Assembly: GCA_903970405.1 (NCBI GenBank)
Contig: CAJCIT010000221.1
Location: forward strand, 1 to 43,341
Direction: 5' to 3'
Origin: Acidobacteriaceae bacterium
Lineage (GTDB): Bacteria; Acidobacteriota; Terriglobia; Bryobacterales; Bryobacteraceae
Length of the DNA: 43,341 nucleotides
In this document: positions 34,742 through 43,017 of the stretch, one piece after another
Layout: each line of letters begins with the position of its first letter
Position numbering within the stretch: the stretch's first letter is position 1
Notes under the pieces: generated by a model
What the model was told of the DNA's origin: nothing
Databases searched by the model: none
The model's input: only the letters and a program-made list of their open reading frames with translations
Translations under genes and position numbers: made by a program

Positions 34742-35176
34742 TTGATTTCGCAAAGGCGGTTCCAGATTCTGGTCGTGGAGGATAGCAAGGCCGACTTGTT
34801 TTTGATCCGGGAAGCCATCGCCACCGCGCAGGTCAACGCAACGGTGTCAATTGTCAATGACGGATATCAGGCGGTAGAGTTTATCGACAGGGCGGACACC
34901 GGGGAAGGGGCCATTTGCCCGGACCTTGTACTGATGGACGTTAATCTTCCCAAAAAGGACGGCATCGAAGTACTTCGGCACATACGCGACAGCACTAACT
35001 GCAAGAACGCGGCGGTGCTGGTGGTGAGCTCTTCGGACTCCGTGAGCGATCGCGAGGCGGCCAAGGCATTGGGCTTCAACGGATATTTCCGCAAGCCTTC
35101 CGTTTACGCCGAGTTTATGAAACTTGGGCCGATTATCAGAGAAATGCTCGCCTCTGTCAGCGGCGCCGAGCGCTAG
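34742..35176 (+). CDS. Single-domain response regulator (Rcp1-like, second copy)
   Basis: A receiver-only protein of about 144 residues. It carries ILVVEDSKADLFLIREA with the acidic pair, Asp66 in LVLMDVNLPKKDG, VLVVSSSDS and YFRKPS, the same pattern as the regulator upstream of the kinase. The start is uncertain: TTG at 34742, one base after the kinase stop, places the receiver at the N-terminus; earlier in-frame codons overlap the kinase and would add a Ser/Pro-rich tail of poor quality. No Shine-Dalgarno is visible, so coupling to the kinase stop is likely. It is the last gene of the operon. Confidence 0.87.
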   Translation: MISQRRFQILVVEDSKADLFLIREAIATAQVNATVSIVNDGYQAVEFIDRADTGEGAICPDLVLMDVNLPKKDGIEVLRHIRDSTNCKNAAVLVVSSSDSVSDREAAKALGFNGYFRKPSVYAEFMKLGPIIREMLASVSGAER

Positions 35177-35254
35177 GGGACGGGAGCGGCACTCCCTGCC
35201 AGTTTGGCTGCGGCGGCCGATGCTCCTCCGCCGCGCCGGTAGTCCACGAGATCT

Positions 35255-35359
35255 TCATTTCGGCTGCAGCTCAAAGCGGGCCACAACTTCGTGGTGGTCA
35301 ATGGGCTTGCCACGGCCGGCTTGCTCAATGCCGCGCTGAATGCGACTTTGCGTGATCAT
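35255..35359 (-). pseudogene. Possible remnant of an antitoxin-like gene
   Basis: A 34-codon frame reading MITQSRIQRGIEQAGRGK, then PIDHHEVVARFELQPK, then stop. The G-I-x-x-A-x-x-G-K-x-I-x-H-x-E-V-x-x-R-F pattern resembles the C-terminus of small antitoxins of type II toxin-antitoxin pairs, where GxxxHEEVxxxF is common. The N-terminus and any toxin partner are missing. It abuts a dispersed repeat on its 5' side. Alternatively it is a chance frame. Confidence 0.3.
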
Positions 35360-35387
35360 CTTCTTCCAGCCCGTTGCCGATCTCTTG

Positions 35388-35424
35388 TCTCTCGCTAAGT
35401 CGCCAAGACGCAAAGAACGCAATG
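35388..35424. repeat. Dispersed repeat, 'TTTGCGTCTTGGCGA' type
   Basis: The minus strand reads GCGTTCTTTGCGTCTTGGCG followed by ACTTAGCGAGAGA. Sequences of this 'CTTTGCGTCTTTGCG' kind are, from memory, frequent intergenic repeats in environmental bacterial genomes. Only one copy is in this window, so the call rests on recognition, not on internal recurrence. It lies just downstream of the multicopper oxidase stop at 35431. Confidence 0.4.
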
Positions 35425-35430
35425 TCTTCC

Positions 35431-36852
35431 TCATACGACATTGAAAACTCGTTTGAACCCTGAATCCATGTGGAATTGGTTGTGGCAATGGAAGAGCATT
35501 AGACCCGGCTCAGTGGGCGCCAAATCAACCTCAGCGCTCCCAAAGGGCTTCAAGAGAAAAACGTCCTTTCTGAGACCTGTGACGGGTCTTCCGTCGATTC
35601 GCACCATTTCGAAGGTGGTGCGATGAAAATGTAGGGGATGCGCATCGTCACTCTTGTTTTGGAAGGCAAATCGGCAACGCTCTCCGCGTTTCAGAGTCGT
35701 CGGCTTGTCTATGCCGCTGTGCGTCCGTCCGTTGATCAGCCACTGCTCGAATCGGTTCCCGTTCCCCATCGCACTGCTAATGACCATCGGCATGGTGGCG
35801 TGTATCTTCTCCGGCGCCAATCCCGCGGAAAACAGTGAATAGTCCCAATCCTGTCCGGCAGGGTCCGTCCAATTCGCCGGGCCGATCTTCCCGGCATACT
35901 CCACAACGATCCCCATTCCTCGATCTCGGAGAACATCGTCGTTTGAACCGAATATCCATACACCGGGTGTTTGCATCTCCACCACCGCATCCACCCGCTC
36001 TCCAACGCCCAGCTCCAATATGTCCACCAGCGCGGGCCTTGGCACGGCATTGCCGTCCAAAGCCACGACAAGAAAACGGTGGCCCGGCAAAGATAACCTT
36101 ATGTTTTCGGTGGCGCTGGCGTTCAGTACATGGAAGAGCAGGCGCTGGCCTTCCTTTACGCGTAATGGCTCACCATGTCCCAGCGCCTTCCCATTGATCG
36201 AAGCAGACTTATAGCCAATCTCCCAATGCTCGTGCTTCATCTCTTCCGCGAGGGCCGGTTGTTCGCGCACCTGTTGGTCAATGGGCTCAAACGATTGCTC
36301 TTCCAGTTCGTCATTCGTCAAGTAGGGCTCCCATTCATGGGTCGAGATGAATAGTTCCTGATCGTAACGTCCGGGGTTGTTTCTGGGTTCTACGTAAACG
36401 AATGAAAACTGTCCACTATACGTGCCGCGATTCAGATCCTGCCGGGCCATTGCGTGCGAGTGCACATAGCGAACGCCCGTCCGTTGCGGAGGAAGAACGT
36501 AAGTCAACCTTCCGTGCGCCGGTACAGGAAGACTATTCTCCTCCTGAGTTCCGTCCACGCGCGCGGGAACAATCAGGCCATGCCAGTGAACGTACTCTTC
36601 CCGGTCCGTTTCGTTGACGATCTCAACATGAACAGAACGGCCCTCGCGAAGATGCAGTACCGGGCCAGGGGCGCCGCCGTTGTATACGGTGGTCGCGATG
36701 CTATGTCCGGAGGCAATTTCAATCTGGGCGCGTGCGATGCGCAATGTAACATCCGGACGTCCGGACAATGCCTCCAGGGAGCCGCGCCTTAAAAGGATTT
36801 CCCCACCGGTAGCTAACGCCAGCGAAAAAAGATCCCGCCTGGTAAGAGTCAC
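35431..36852 (-). CDS. Multicopper oxidase (laccase/CueO-like, Phe axial)
   Basis: A 473-residue three-cupredoxin oxidase that couples oxidation of a substrate, such as Cu(I), Fe(II), Mn(II) or phenols, to reduction of O2 to water. Start is GTG at 36852. The N-terminus has twin arginines (TRRDLFSLALATGG), consistent with Tat export of a folded copper protein. Copper ligands: HWHG (His89, His91), HSH (131, 133), HPLHFH, and HCHNQFHMDSGF at the C-terminus. In the type-1 motif HCHxxxHxxxxX the last residue, axial to copper, is Phe rather than Met, as in high-potential laccases. The gene lies 2 nt after the metallophosphoesterase gene, so both form one operon. Substrate not determinable. Confidence 0.92.
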   Translation of the reverse strand: MTLTRRDLFSLALATGGEILLRRGSLEALSGRPDVTLRIARAQIEIASGHSIATTVYNGGAPGPVLHLREGRSVHVEIVNETDREEYVHWHGLIVPARVDGTQEENSLPVPAHGRLTYVLPPQRTGVRYVHSHAMARQDLNRGTYSGQFSFVYVEPRNNPGRYDQELFISTHEWEPYLTNDELEEQSFEPIDQQVREQPALAEEMKHEHWEIGYKSASINGKALGHGEPLRVKEGQRLLFHVLNASATENIRLSLPGHRFLVVALDGNAVPRPALVDILELGVGERVDAVVEMQTPGVWIFGSNDDVLRDRGMGIVVEYAGKIGPANWTDPAGQDWDYSLFSAGLAPEKIHATMPMVISSAMGNGNRFEQWLINGRTHSGIDKPTTLKRGERCRFAFQNKSDDAHPLHFHRTTFEMVRIDGRPVTGLRKDVFLLKPFGSAEVDLAPTEPGLMLFHCHNQFHMDSGFKRVFNVV

Positions 36853-36854
36853 GT

Positions 36855-38315
36855 TTACTTATGGAACGTAGCGGAGTGCATCTCTTTGTCATCCTCGCCG
36901 AGAATCCTGATTGTCAGATCATGGTCATCCGCCTCAAGCACCCCGAAGCCGTAGGACTCCTTGGCGAATAAGACCTCCGGGGCGGAAGCGTTCACTTTGA
37001 CCTCTCCACGTCCACTTGACCCAATGATGAACAGATTCACACCATCGATCGGCTTCAATTGTTCAAGATTGTGGACATGGCCTGAAATATAGACGTCAGC
37101 CCGGCCCTGCAGGATGGGCATCAGATCTTCCATGAGGCGGTATGACTGCCACATCGACGTAGAGGGCGGCATATGCCCGTACACGATCTTCCACTTTGCC
37201 GTACTTTTATCGAGCTCGGCCTGCAACCATCGCGCCTGGAGAGCGGAGAAGAGATGCTGCTCGCCGTCCGTTCCAAACTGCGTATTGATTGCGAAGAACT
37301 GCGCAGGTCCAGCCATATACGTGTAGTAAGGAGCGGGAAACCGCCAGTGAGAGTTCCTGGAGGAATATGCGATCTCAGTGGCGGCTAAGCTGCCCCCCCA
37401 ATCATGGTTTCCAAAGACAGGAAAAAACGTAATTCCCATTGGGCCGTAAAGATCCTCAAAAGCTATCTTGAATCCCGGGTCATCCGGACCTTCCAGGTTG
37501 AAATAGAAGTTATCGCCGAGAGTAAGACCAAAGTCGAAGGGCTTCTTTCGGTGCTCCTCCAGCATAGCCGCCGCCACCTTATGTTGGTCCTCGCCTCGCG
37601 TGCCGAAATCGCCCATCATCGCGACACGGATGGCGCCTCCCTTTGCGGGCGCCCGGAAAACGGGTTGAGACTTCATCATAAACCCCGGCAACGATATGCC
37701 ATCAACCACGTAGAGCAACTGCTCCTCTTCCAATTCCAGCGCATCTACTTCGGCTTTATGGTCCTTGTACTCATAAGATATCGATCTTAGGCGAGGTTCC
37801 ACGATGGCCAAGGCACGCTTGGCTTCGATCACGTGCAGCGCCCGTACGGCGGCCAAAGAGATCGCCGGATCGGCGTTATAAGCAGCCTCGCGCTCCAATA
37901 GAGGAACAGTAAGGGCGCTCGAGACCCAGTTATCGCTGTAGACCACACGTTCGAACAGGCGGAGGCGAGTGTTGCCCGGAACATCCGCGCCGAGAACATC
38001 ATCCAAATGAGAAGCTACGAATTCTTCGGAACCGGCTTTACCGGAGATCTGTTCAATAACGGCATAATGCAGGTAGTCGTCGTTCTCCTTCAGCAGCTCA
38101 CTTGCTTCCAACGCCCCTATATTCTCGAACACATGGTAACGTGCCGCTGTTGTCTTCCATTCGTTCGTTAACCGCTGAAGCAACTGAGCGGGGGCATCCG
38201 GCTTTAGGGTAGCGGGAGGCATCTGGTGCGCGTTGCTCGCTTGAGCATTGGCGACGCTGTGGCAGGCAGCGAGGCCACAAAATAGAACGAACTCGTGAAA
38301 GGTTCGATGAAACAT
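36855..38315 (-). CDS. Secreted metallophosphoesterase with helical repeat N-terminus
   Basis: A 486-residue exported enzyme. A signal peptide ends near VANAQA (about residue 25). Residues ~45-180 are helical with HEAT-like units (HYAVIEQISGKAGSEEF, SLAAVRALHVIEAKRAL). The calcineurin-like phosphoesterase domain follows with GDFG (235-238), GDNFY (267-271), GNHDW (302-306), a later GHMP and GHVHN. These supply the two-metal site of purple-acid-phosphatase-like enzymes. The substrate may be a phosphomonoester or nucleotide. Upstream is a good promoter candidate at 38334-38361. It is first of a two-gene operon with the multicopper oxidase, an unusual partnership. No strong ribosome site precedes the ATG. 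Confidence 0.87.
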   Translation of the reverse strand: MFHRTFHEFVLFCGLAACHSVANAQASNAHQMPPATLKPDAPAQLLQRLTNEWKTTAARYHVFENIGALEASELLKENDDYLHYAVIEQISGKAGSEEFVASHLDDVLGADVPGNTRLRLFERVVYSDNWVSSALTVPLLEREAAYNADPAISLAAVRALHVIEAKRALAIVEPRLRSISYEYKDHKAEVDALELEEEQLLYVVDGISLPGFMMKSQPVFRAPAKGGAIRVAMMGDFGTRGEDQHKVAAAMLEEHRKKPFDFGLTLGDNFYFNLEGPDDPGFKIAFEDLYGPMGITFFPVFGNHDWGGSLAATEIAYSSRNSHWRFPAPYYTYMAGPAQFFAINTQFGTDGEQHLFSALQARWLQAELDKSTAKWKIVYGHMPPSTSMWQSYRLMEDLMPILQGRADVYISGHVHNLEQLKPIDGVNLFIIGSSGRGEVKVNASAPEVLFAKESYGFGVLEADDHDLTIRILGEDDKEMHSATFHK

Positions 38316-38333
38316 ACGTTACCCGCCGAACCC

Positions 38334-38361
38334 ATTGTATATAGGGAGCTTGCAGCCTCAA
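38334..38361 (-). promoter_or_regulatory. Promoter candidate of the phosphoesterase-oxidase operon
   Basis: On the minus strand TTGAGG (38356-38361) and TACAAT (38334-38339) are 16 nt apart, matching the -35 at 4 of 6 and the -10 at 5 of 6 positions. The predicted transcript starts about a dozen nucleotides before the ATG at 38315, a short leader. Confidence 0.5.
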
Positions 38362-38401
38362 GTTCTTCGGAAGTCCTTTGGCCGCTCCGGCGGGGAATAG
38401 G

Positions 38402-38480
38402 CAGGTTGGAAACCTGGCTGTTAGTCGGGGGTAAAGCCTGCGCTCCCCACCGGCTAAAGCCGGTACCACCAAGCCGGCGC
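38402..38480. repeat. Cluster of small palindromes, TTGGAAA family (copy 2)
   Basis: CAGGTT-GGA-AACCTG (38402-38416) has the same TT-GGA-AA core as the hairpin at 7840-7864 but a different stem. It is followed by GGTAAAGCCTG with a CCCCACC box, and by CCGGCTAAAGCCGG then TACCACC. The modules, hairpins separated by CCACC boxes, match copy 1 in layout. It lies between divergent genes. Confidence 0.65.
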
Positions 38481-38556
38481 CACCCTGCCTTACAGTTCTT
38501 ATTTCTGGTAGCCTGAGAGTGGAGTGGAGCGGCCTAACAAACTACACAGTTTCGCC

Positions 38557-38910
38557 ATGGGGAGGACTTTGTCCCTCCTCGTTGCACTGGTCTGCCTGAG
38601 CACTCCCGAACTGGCCCGTCAGATGATGGGAGACGCCCTGCTCGTTGAGGCCGGAGGCGGCGGCCGCACCCCGGGCGTCCGCTCATCTCTTGAGCGGAGC
38701 CGTGTTTCGTTTCGCTCTCTTCCAGATTGCCTCAAGGCGGCCCGGCAGTCCTCGGTGCACGCCTTTTATCACTGGGCATGGACGGAAGCCGGCGCCGCTA
38801 CAGGATCGCCGCTTATTGAATGGGCCCATCGCCCGAGTTCCCTGTCCATCGTTTCGCCGTCCGGCCTCTACACCTTCTCCCTCTTTGAGCGGCCTCCGCC
38901 CGCAGCCTGA
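38557..38910 (+). CDS. Doubtful small secreted protein
   Basis: An open frame of 117 codons from the ATG at 38557. The N-terminus MGRTLSLLVALVCLSTPELA looks like a signal peptide. The rest is low in recognisable features, with Arg/Ser/Pro-rich stretches. No ribosome site is visible and I do not recognise the family. It sits in the 720-nt gap between the phosphoesterase and secA, which otherwise contains the palindrome cluster and the secA leader. It may be non-coding. Confidence 0.33.
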   Translation: MGRTLSLLVALVCLSTPELARQMMGDALLVEAGGGGRTPGVRSSLERSRVSFRSLPDCLKAARQSSVHAFYHWAWTEAGAATGSPLIEWAHRPSSLSIVSPSGLYTFSLFERPPPAA

Positions 38911-39035
38911 TCTCTTCCTCTTTCATGCCACGCCCCAACTCCGCGAAGCCTTATCGCTTCGCTTCGTAGGCGGTGGTCAGGCAGGTTTTCAATCAGGTTG
39001 AGTCGGGTCCACAGTAGTCAGGAAGGCAAAAGTTT

Positions 39036-41846
39036 ATGTTAGATAACGTTCTCGCCAAGGTGTTTGGCACCAAGCACGAACGGGAAGTCAAGGCGATCCG
39101 CCCCATGGTGGCGCAGATTAACGCTCTTGAACCGCAAATGCAAGCACTCTCCGACGCGGAGCTGGCGCAAAAGACCGTCGAGTTCAAACAGCGGGTGGCC
39201 AATGGCGCCTCGCTCGACGACATTCTCATCGAATCCTTCGCCGTCTGTCGCGAAGGCGGCCGCCGCGTCCTCAATATGCGCCACTTCGACGTCCAGTTGA
39301 TCGGCGGCATTGTTCTCCATCGCGGCAAGATCGCCGAAATGAAGACCGGCGAAGGCAAGACGCTTGTCGCCACCCTCCCTTGCTATCTCAACGGCATCGG
39401 CGGCGAGGGTGTCCACGTGGTCACCGTCAATGACTACCTCGCCCGCCGCGACTCCGAATGGATGGGCCAGCTCTACAAATTCCTGGGCCTCTCGGTCGGC
39501 GTCATCGTGCATGATTTGGATGACCACGAGCGCCGCGCCAGCTACGCCTCCGACATCACTTACGGCACCAATAACGAGTATGGCTTCGACTATCTCCGCG
39601 ACAACATGAAGTTCCGTCTGGAGGACTGCGTCCAGCGCGGCCACAACTTCGCCATCGTCGACGAAGTGGATTCCATTCTTATTGACGAAGCCCGCACCCC
39701 GCTCATCATTTCAGGCCCCAGCGAAGAATCCACCGATAAGTACTACCGCGTTAACCGCATCATCCCCCATCTTGAACGCGGCGAAGTGATTGAAGGCAAG
39801 GATCCCGGCGAGAAATACACTACCGGCGACTTCACCGTGGATGAGAAGCATCGCTCCGTCGCCCTCACTGAGCAGGGTGTGTTGAAGGTGGAAAAGCTGC
39901 TGGACAGCGGCAACCTCTATGAGGCGGCCAACATTGAACTCAACCACCACGTCCAGCAATCCTTGCGCGCCCACATCCTTTATCAGCGTGACCGCGATTA
40001 TGTCGTCCAGGAAGGCCAGGTGATCATCGTGGACGAGTTCACCGGACGCCTCATGCCCGGACGCCGCTGGAGCGACGGCCTCCACCAGGCCATCGAAGCC
40101 AAGGAGGCCGTGAAGATCGAGCGCGAAACACAGACCCTGGCCAGCATCACTTTCCAGAACTACTTCCGCATGTATAAGAAGCTGGCGGGAATGACCGGTA
40201 CGGCCGACACCGAAGCCGCCGAGTTTTCAAAGATCTACAACCTGGATGTGGTTCAGGTTCCCACCAACCGCACCATGGTCCGAAAGGAATTCTCGGACAT
40301 CGTTTACCGCACGGAAGAAGAGAAGTTCCGCAACGCCGCGAAAGAGATCAAGGTCCTCCATGAGAAAGGCCAGCCGGTTCTGGTGGGAACCATTTCCGTC
40401 GAGAAGTCTGAGCGCCTCTCCGGTCTTTTGAAGAAGCTGGGCGTCCGGCATGAAGTCCTCAACGCAAAGAATCATGAGCGGGAGGCGTTCATCGTGGCGC
40501 AGGCAGGGCGCAAAGGCGCCGTCACCGTCTCGACAAACATGGCCGGCCGCGGGACGGACATCCTGCTGGGCGGCAACCCCGAATTCCTGTTGCGCGAACG
40601 GCTCAAGAAGCAGAACAAGACCCCTGAAATGCTCCCGCACGAGGAGTATGAACGCGAAATGGCCGATATCAAACGCCAGATTGAGGCTGAGCGCCAGGAA
40701 GTGAATGCCGTGGGCGGATTGCATATCCTCGGCACTGAGCGCCACGAATCGCGGCGCATCGATAACCAGCTTCGCGGCCGCGCAGGACGCCAAGGCGACC
40801 CCGGCAGCTCCCGTTTCTACCTGTCCTTGCAGGACGATTTACTGCGCATCTTTGGCGGCGAGCGCATGCAGGGCTTGATGCTCCGCCTGGGCATGGAAGA
40901 GGATGTGCCGATCGAATCCGGCCTCATCACCAAACGCATCGCGGCCGCCCAGAAGGCCGTGGAAGCTCAGAACTTTGCCTCGCGCAAACATGTTCTGGAG
41001 TACGACGACGTCATGAACAAACAGCGCCAGGCTGTTTACGGCATGCGTCACGCTCTGATTGTCGGCGAGAGCCAGCGCGACAAGATCCTGGAAATCGTCT
41101 CCGGCATTGTCGCCCAGTTTGTGGATCAGTACTGCGGCGAAAAAACGCGCGTTGACATGTATGACTACCTCGGCCTCCAGAATGCCGTGCTGAATCAGTT
41201 CGGCGTCAAGGTGGAAATCAGCGATCTATCGAGCCTGACGCGCCAGGAGATGGAGGATTACCTCAACAAGCTCCTCACTGACCGTTATGCCGAAAAAGAG
41301 CAGACCGTGGGCCCGGAGAACATGCGCGAAGCCGAGCGCATTATCATGCTCAACGTCATCGATAACCAGTGGAAGGACCACCTGCTGTCGATGGACCACC
41401 TCAAGGAAGGCATCGGCCTTCGTGGCTACGGGCAGAAGGATCCGCTCATTGAATACAAGAAGGAATCCTTCAAGCTCTTCCAGGACATGATGGATCGCAT
41501 TGAGGATGAAAGCCTGCGTTATCTCTACTTCCTCCGCATTGAGACCGCTGGGATTCCGTTGCCTTATCCGGAAACGGACGACGACGAAGACGGCGATTCA
41601 CCCGCCCGTGAGCCGGAACCGGAACTCGCGGCCGTGGCCGCTCAGCGCGAGCAGGCCCGCAGCGAAGTCCTGGATCTGACCAGAAATATCCAGAAAAAGA
41701 ACGATCGAAAGCTCGCGGCGCTGCAATTTGCCGGTGGCGAAGCATCCAGCACCGTCCAAACGGTGTCTAATCCGGGGAAGGTAGGTCGCAACGAGCCTTG
41801 TCCATGTGGAAGCGGGAAAAAATACAAGAAATGCCACGGAGCATAG
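39036..41846 (+). CDS. secA: Preprotein translocase ATPase SecA
   Basis: The motor that pushes preproteins through SecYEG at the inner membrane. The 936-residue protein has Walker [15 protein letters not shown] (about 102-115), Walker B in [21 protein letters not shown], the preprotein crosslinking domain, and helicase motifs [10 protein letters not shown] and [14 protein letters not shown]. An acidic Glu/Asp-rich linker (near 850-870) precedes the C-terminal zinc-binding SEC-C motif [17 protein letters not shown], which binds SecB or the ribosome. GGAAGG at 39021-39026 lies 9 nt before the ATG. The gene overlaps the next one by 16 nt. Confidence 0.97.
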   Translation: MLDNVLAKVFGTKHEREVKAIRPMVAQINALEPQMQALSDAELAQKTVEFKQRVANGASLDDILIESFAVCREGGRRVLNMRHFDVQLIGGIVLHRGKIAEMKTGEGKTLVATLPCYLNGIGGEGVHVVTVNDYLARRDSEWMGQLYKFLGLSVGVIVHDLDDHERRASYASDITYGTNNEYGFDYLRDNMKFRLEDCVQRGHNFAIVDEVDSILIDEARTPLIISGPSEESTDKYYRVNRIIPHLERGEVIEGKDPGEKYTTGDFTVDEKHRSVALTEQGVLKVEKLLDSGNLYEAANIELNHHVQQSLRAHILYQRDRDYVVQEGQVIIVDEFTGRLMPGRRWSDGLHQAIEAKEAVKIERETQTLASITFQNYFRMYKKLAGMTGTADTEAAEFSKIYNLDVVQVPTNRTMVRKEFSDIVYRTEEEKFRNAAKEIKVLHEKGQPVLVGTISVEKSERLSGLLKKLGVRHEVLNAKNHEREAFIVAQAGRKGAVTVSTNMAGRGTDILLGGNPEFLLRERLKKQNKTPEMLPHEEYEREMADIKRQIEAERQEVNAVGGLHILGTERHESRRIDNQLRGRAGRQGDPGSSRFYLSLQDDLLRIFGGERMQGLMLRLGMEEDVPIESGLITKRIAAAQKAVEAQNFASRKHVLEYDDVMNKQRQAVYGMRHALIVGESQRDKILEIVSGIVAQFVDQYCGEKTRVDMYDYLGLQNAVLNQFGVKVEISDLSSLTRQEMEDYLNKLLTDRYAEKEQTVGPENMREAERIIMLNVIDNQWKDHLLSMDHLKEGIGLRGYGQKDPLIEYKKESFKLFQDMMDRIEDESLRYLYFLRIETAGIPLPYPETDDDEDGDSPAREPEPELAAVAAQREQARSEVLDLTRNIQKKNDRKLAALQFAGGEASSTVQTVSNPGKVGRNEPCPCGSGKKYKKCHGA

Positions 41847-42847
41847 AAGCCGGATGGGCGGCAGCGGCGGCAACACTTCTCTTGGCTACAAGCCTGTTCG
41901 CGGCGGACCTTCTCCCCGCTAAGTGGGGCACTGCGGCGAGGACGGACACCACGCCCGTCGCGCCGTCCGATCCAGCGGTCTTGTCCGAGTACGGTTTCGT
42001 TTCGGCTGAATCAGCCAACTATGGCAAGCTGCGCGTCACTGCTTACCGCATGAAAGATTCCACGGGTGCCCTTGCCGCCTGGGAATCTTTGCGAGCACCA
42101 GGATCAAAACCTTGCGCGGCCGCCCCCTACTGCGCCCAGGCGCTGGGCAAGACCCTCATTTTCGACGATAATTATGTCCTGCTGTTTGAGCCTGCCGCGC
42201 CGGTCAAGGGCCCTGCCGCGCCAATCACCGGACCGCAACTCAAGAGCCTCTTCGCCCAACTTCCGGGCAAGAAGGAAACCGCGCTTCCCCCGCTGCTCAC
42301 ATTCATTCCGCGCCAAAACCTGGTCCCGAACTCCGCCCATTACCTCCTGGGCCCCGCTTCGCTCGCGCAGTTTGCTCCGGAACTTGCATCGACCGATCCG
42401 GGCTTTTCTCAGGGCGCCGAGGGTCACGTCACCACTTATAAACTTGATGGCAATACCGTCCGATTAGCGCTCTTCTATTACCCCACTCCCGAACAGGCCC
42501 GTCTGCACGTCTTGCAGTTCAAGATTGCTCAGGGCGCCGGGCCCGGTGCGCTGGTAAAGCGTTCCGCCGTCTTGGTGGCTCTGGTACTGGGCGCGGCGAA
42601 TGAGAAGCAAGCGGATGATCTTCTGGCCCGTGTCCAGTACGAGGCAAAGATCACCTGGAATGAAACGCCGCCCCCGAATCAGGGAAAGAAGATCTATAGC
42701 TTCTTGGTGAGCATCGTGATCCTCTGCTGCTTGCTGGCGGGCGTATTTGTGCTATCGGGGCTTTTCTACGGCGGCATGCGGCTCTACCGGCGCCGTTACG
42801 GCAACCTCGAAGCCGATGAAGCCATGACTACGCTGCACCTGAACTGA
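41831..42847 (+). CDS. Secreted, C-terminally membrane-anchored protein (DUF6599-like)
   Basis: A 338-residue protein of unknown function. From the ATG at 41831 the N-terminus is a signal peptide ([20 protein letters not shown], then SLFAAD). A single C-terminal helix (about residues 290-312, [20 protein letters not shown]) anchors it, leaving a short basic cytoplasmic tail (RLYRRRYGN). The intervening domain contains [16 protein letters not shown] and [19 protein letters not shown], a pattern I associate with a family seen in Acidobacteriota; the family name is from memory. The start overlaps the end of secA by 16 nt, suggesting co-expression. An ATG at 41804 is an alternative but gives a worse signal peptide. 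Confidence 0.75.
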   Translation: MPRSIEAGWAAAAATLLLATSLFAADLLPAKWGTAARTDTTPVAPSDPAVLSEYGFVSAESANYGKLRVTAYRMKDSTGALAAWESLRAPGSKPCAAAPYCAQALGKTLIFDDNYVLLFEPAAPVKGPAAPITGPQLKSLFAQLPGKKETALPPLLTFIPRQNLVPNSAHYLLGPASLAQFAPELASTDPGFSQGAEGHVTTYKLDGNTVRLALFYYPTPEQARLHVLQFKIAQGAGPGALVKRSAVLVALVLGAANEKQADDLLARVQYEAKITWNETPPPNQGKKIYSFLVSIVILCCLLAGVFVLSGLFYGGMRLYRRRYGNLEADEAMTTLHLN

Positions 42848-42923
42848 GAGGATGCGCGGCCGATCGGTCACGGGGAAACGGGGGGAAAGATCCCGGAAAC
42901 AGACGGACGCGCTCACGCTGACT

Positions 42924-42952
42924 GAGCCGCGACCGTAAGGGAGCGACCGGTT
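42924..42952. repeat. REP-like element (second copy of the 12.1-kb repeat)
   Basis: GAGCCGCGACCG followed by TAAGGGAGCGACCGGTT. Its reverse complement matches 12144-12171 at 27 of 28 positions. The left flank (ACAGACGGACGCGCTC) also resembles the flank of the 12.1-kb copy (ACAAACGGACTCATCC). It lies in the gap between convergent genes. Confidence 0.75.
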
Positions 42953-42987
42953 ATGCGGGCACGCTTTAGTTCCCGTTATAGGGGCCC

Positions 42988-43010
42988 CAACGAGAATTTT
43001 GTTCTCGTTG
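42988..43010. terminator. Perfect hairpin past the edge gene
   Basis: CAACGAGAA-TTTTG-TTCTCGTTG is a perfect 9-bp stem with a 5-nt loop, 8 nt past the stop (43018) of the minus-strand gene. Position fits a terminator of that gene, but no T run follows, so it could also be the end of a mobile element or an operator. Confidence 0.45.
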
Positions 43011-43017
43011 CGTCAAA

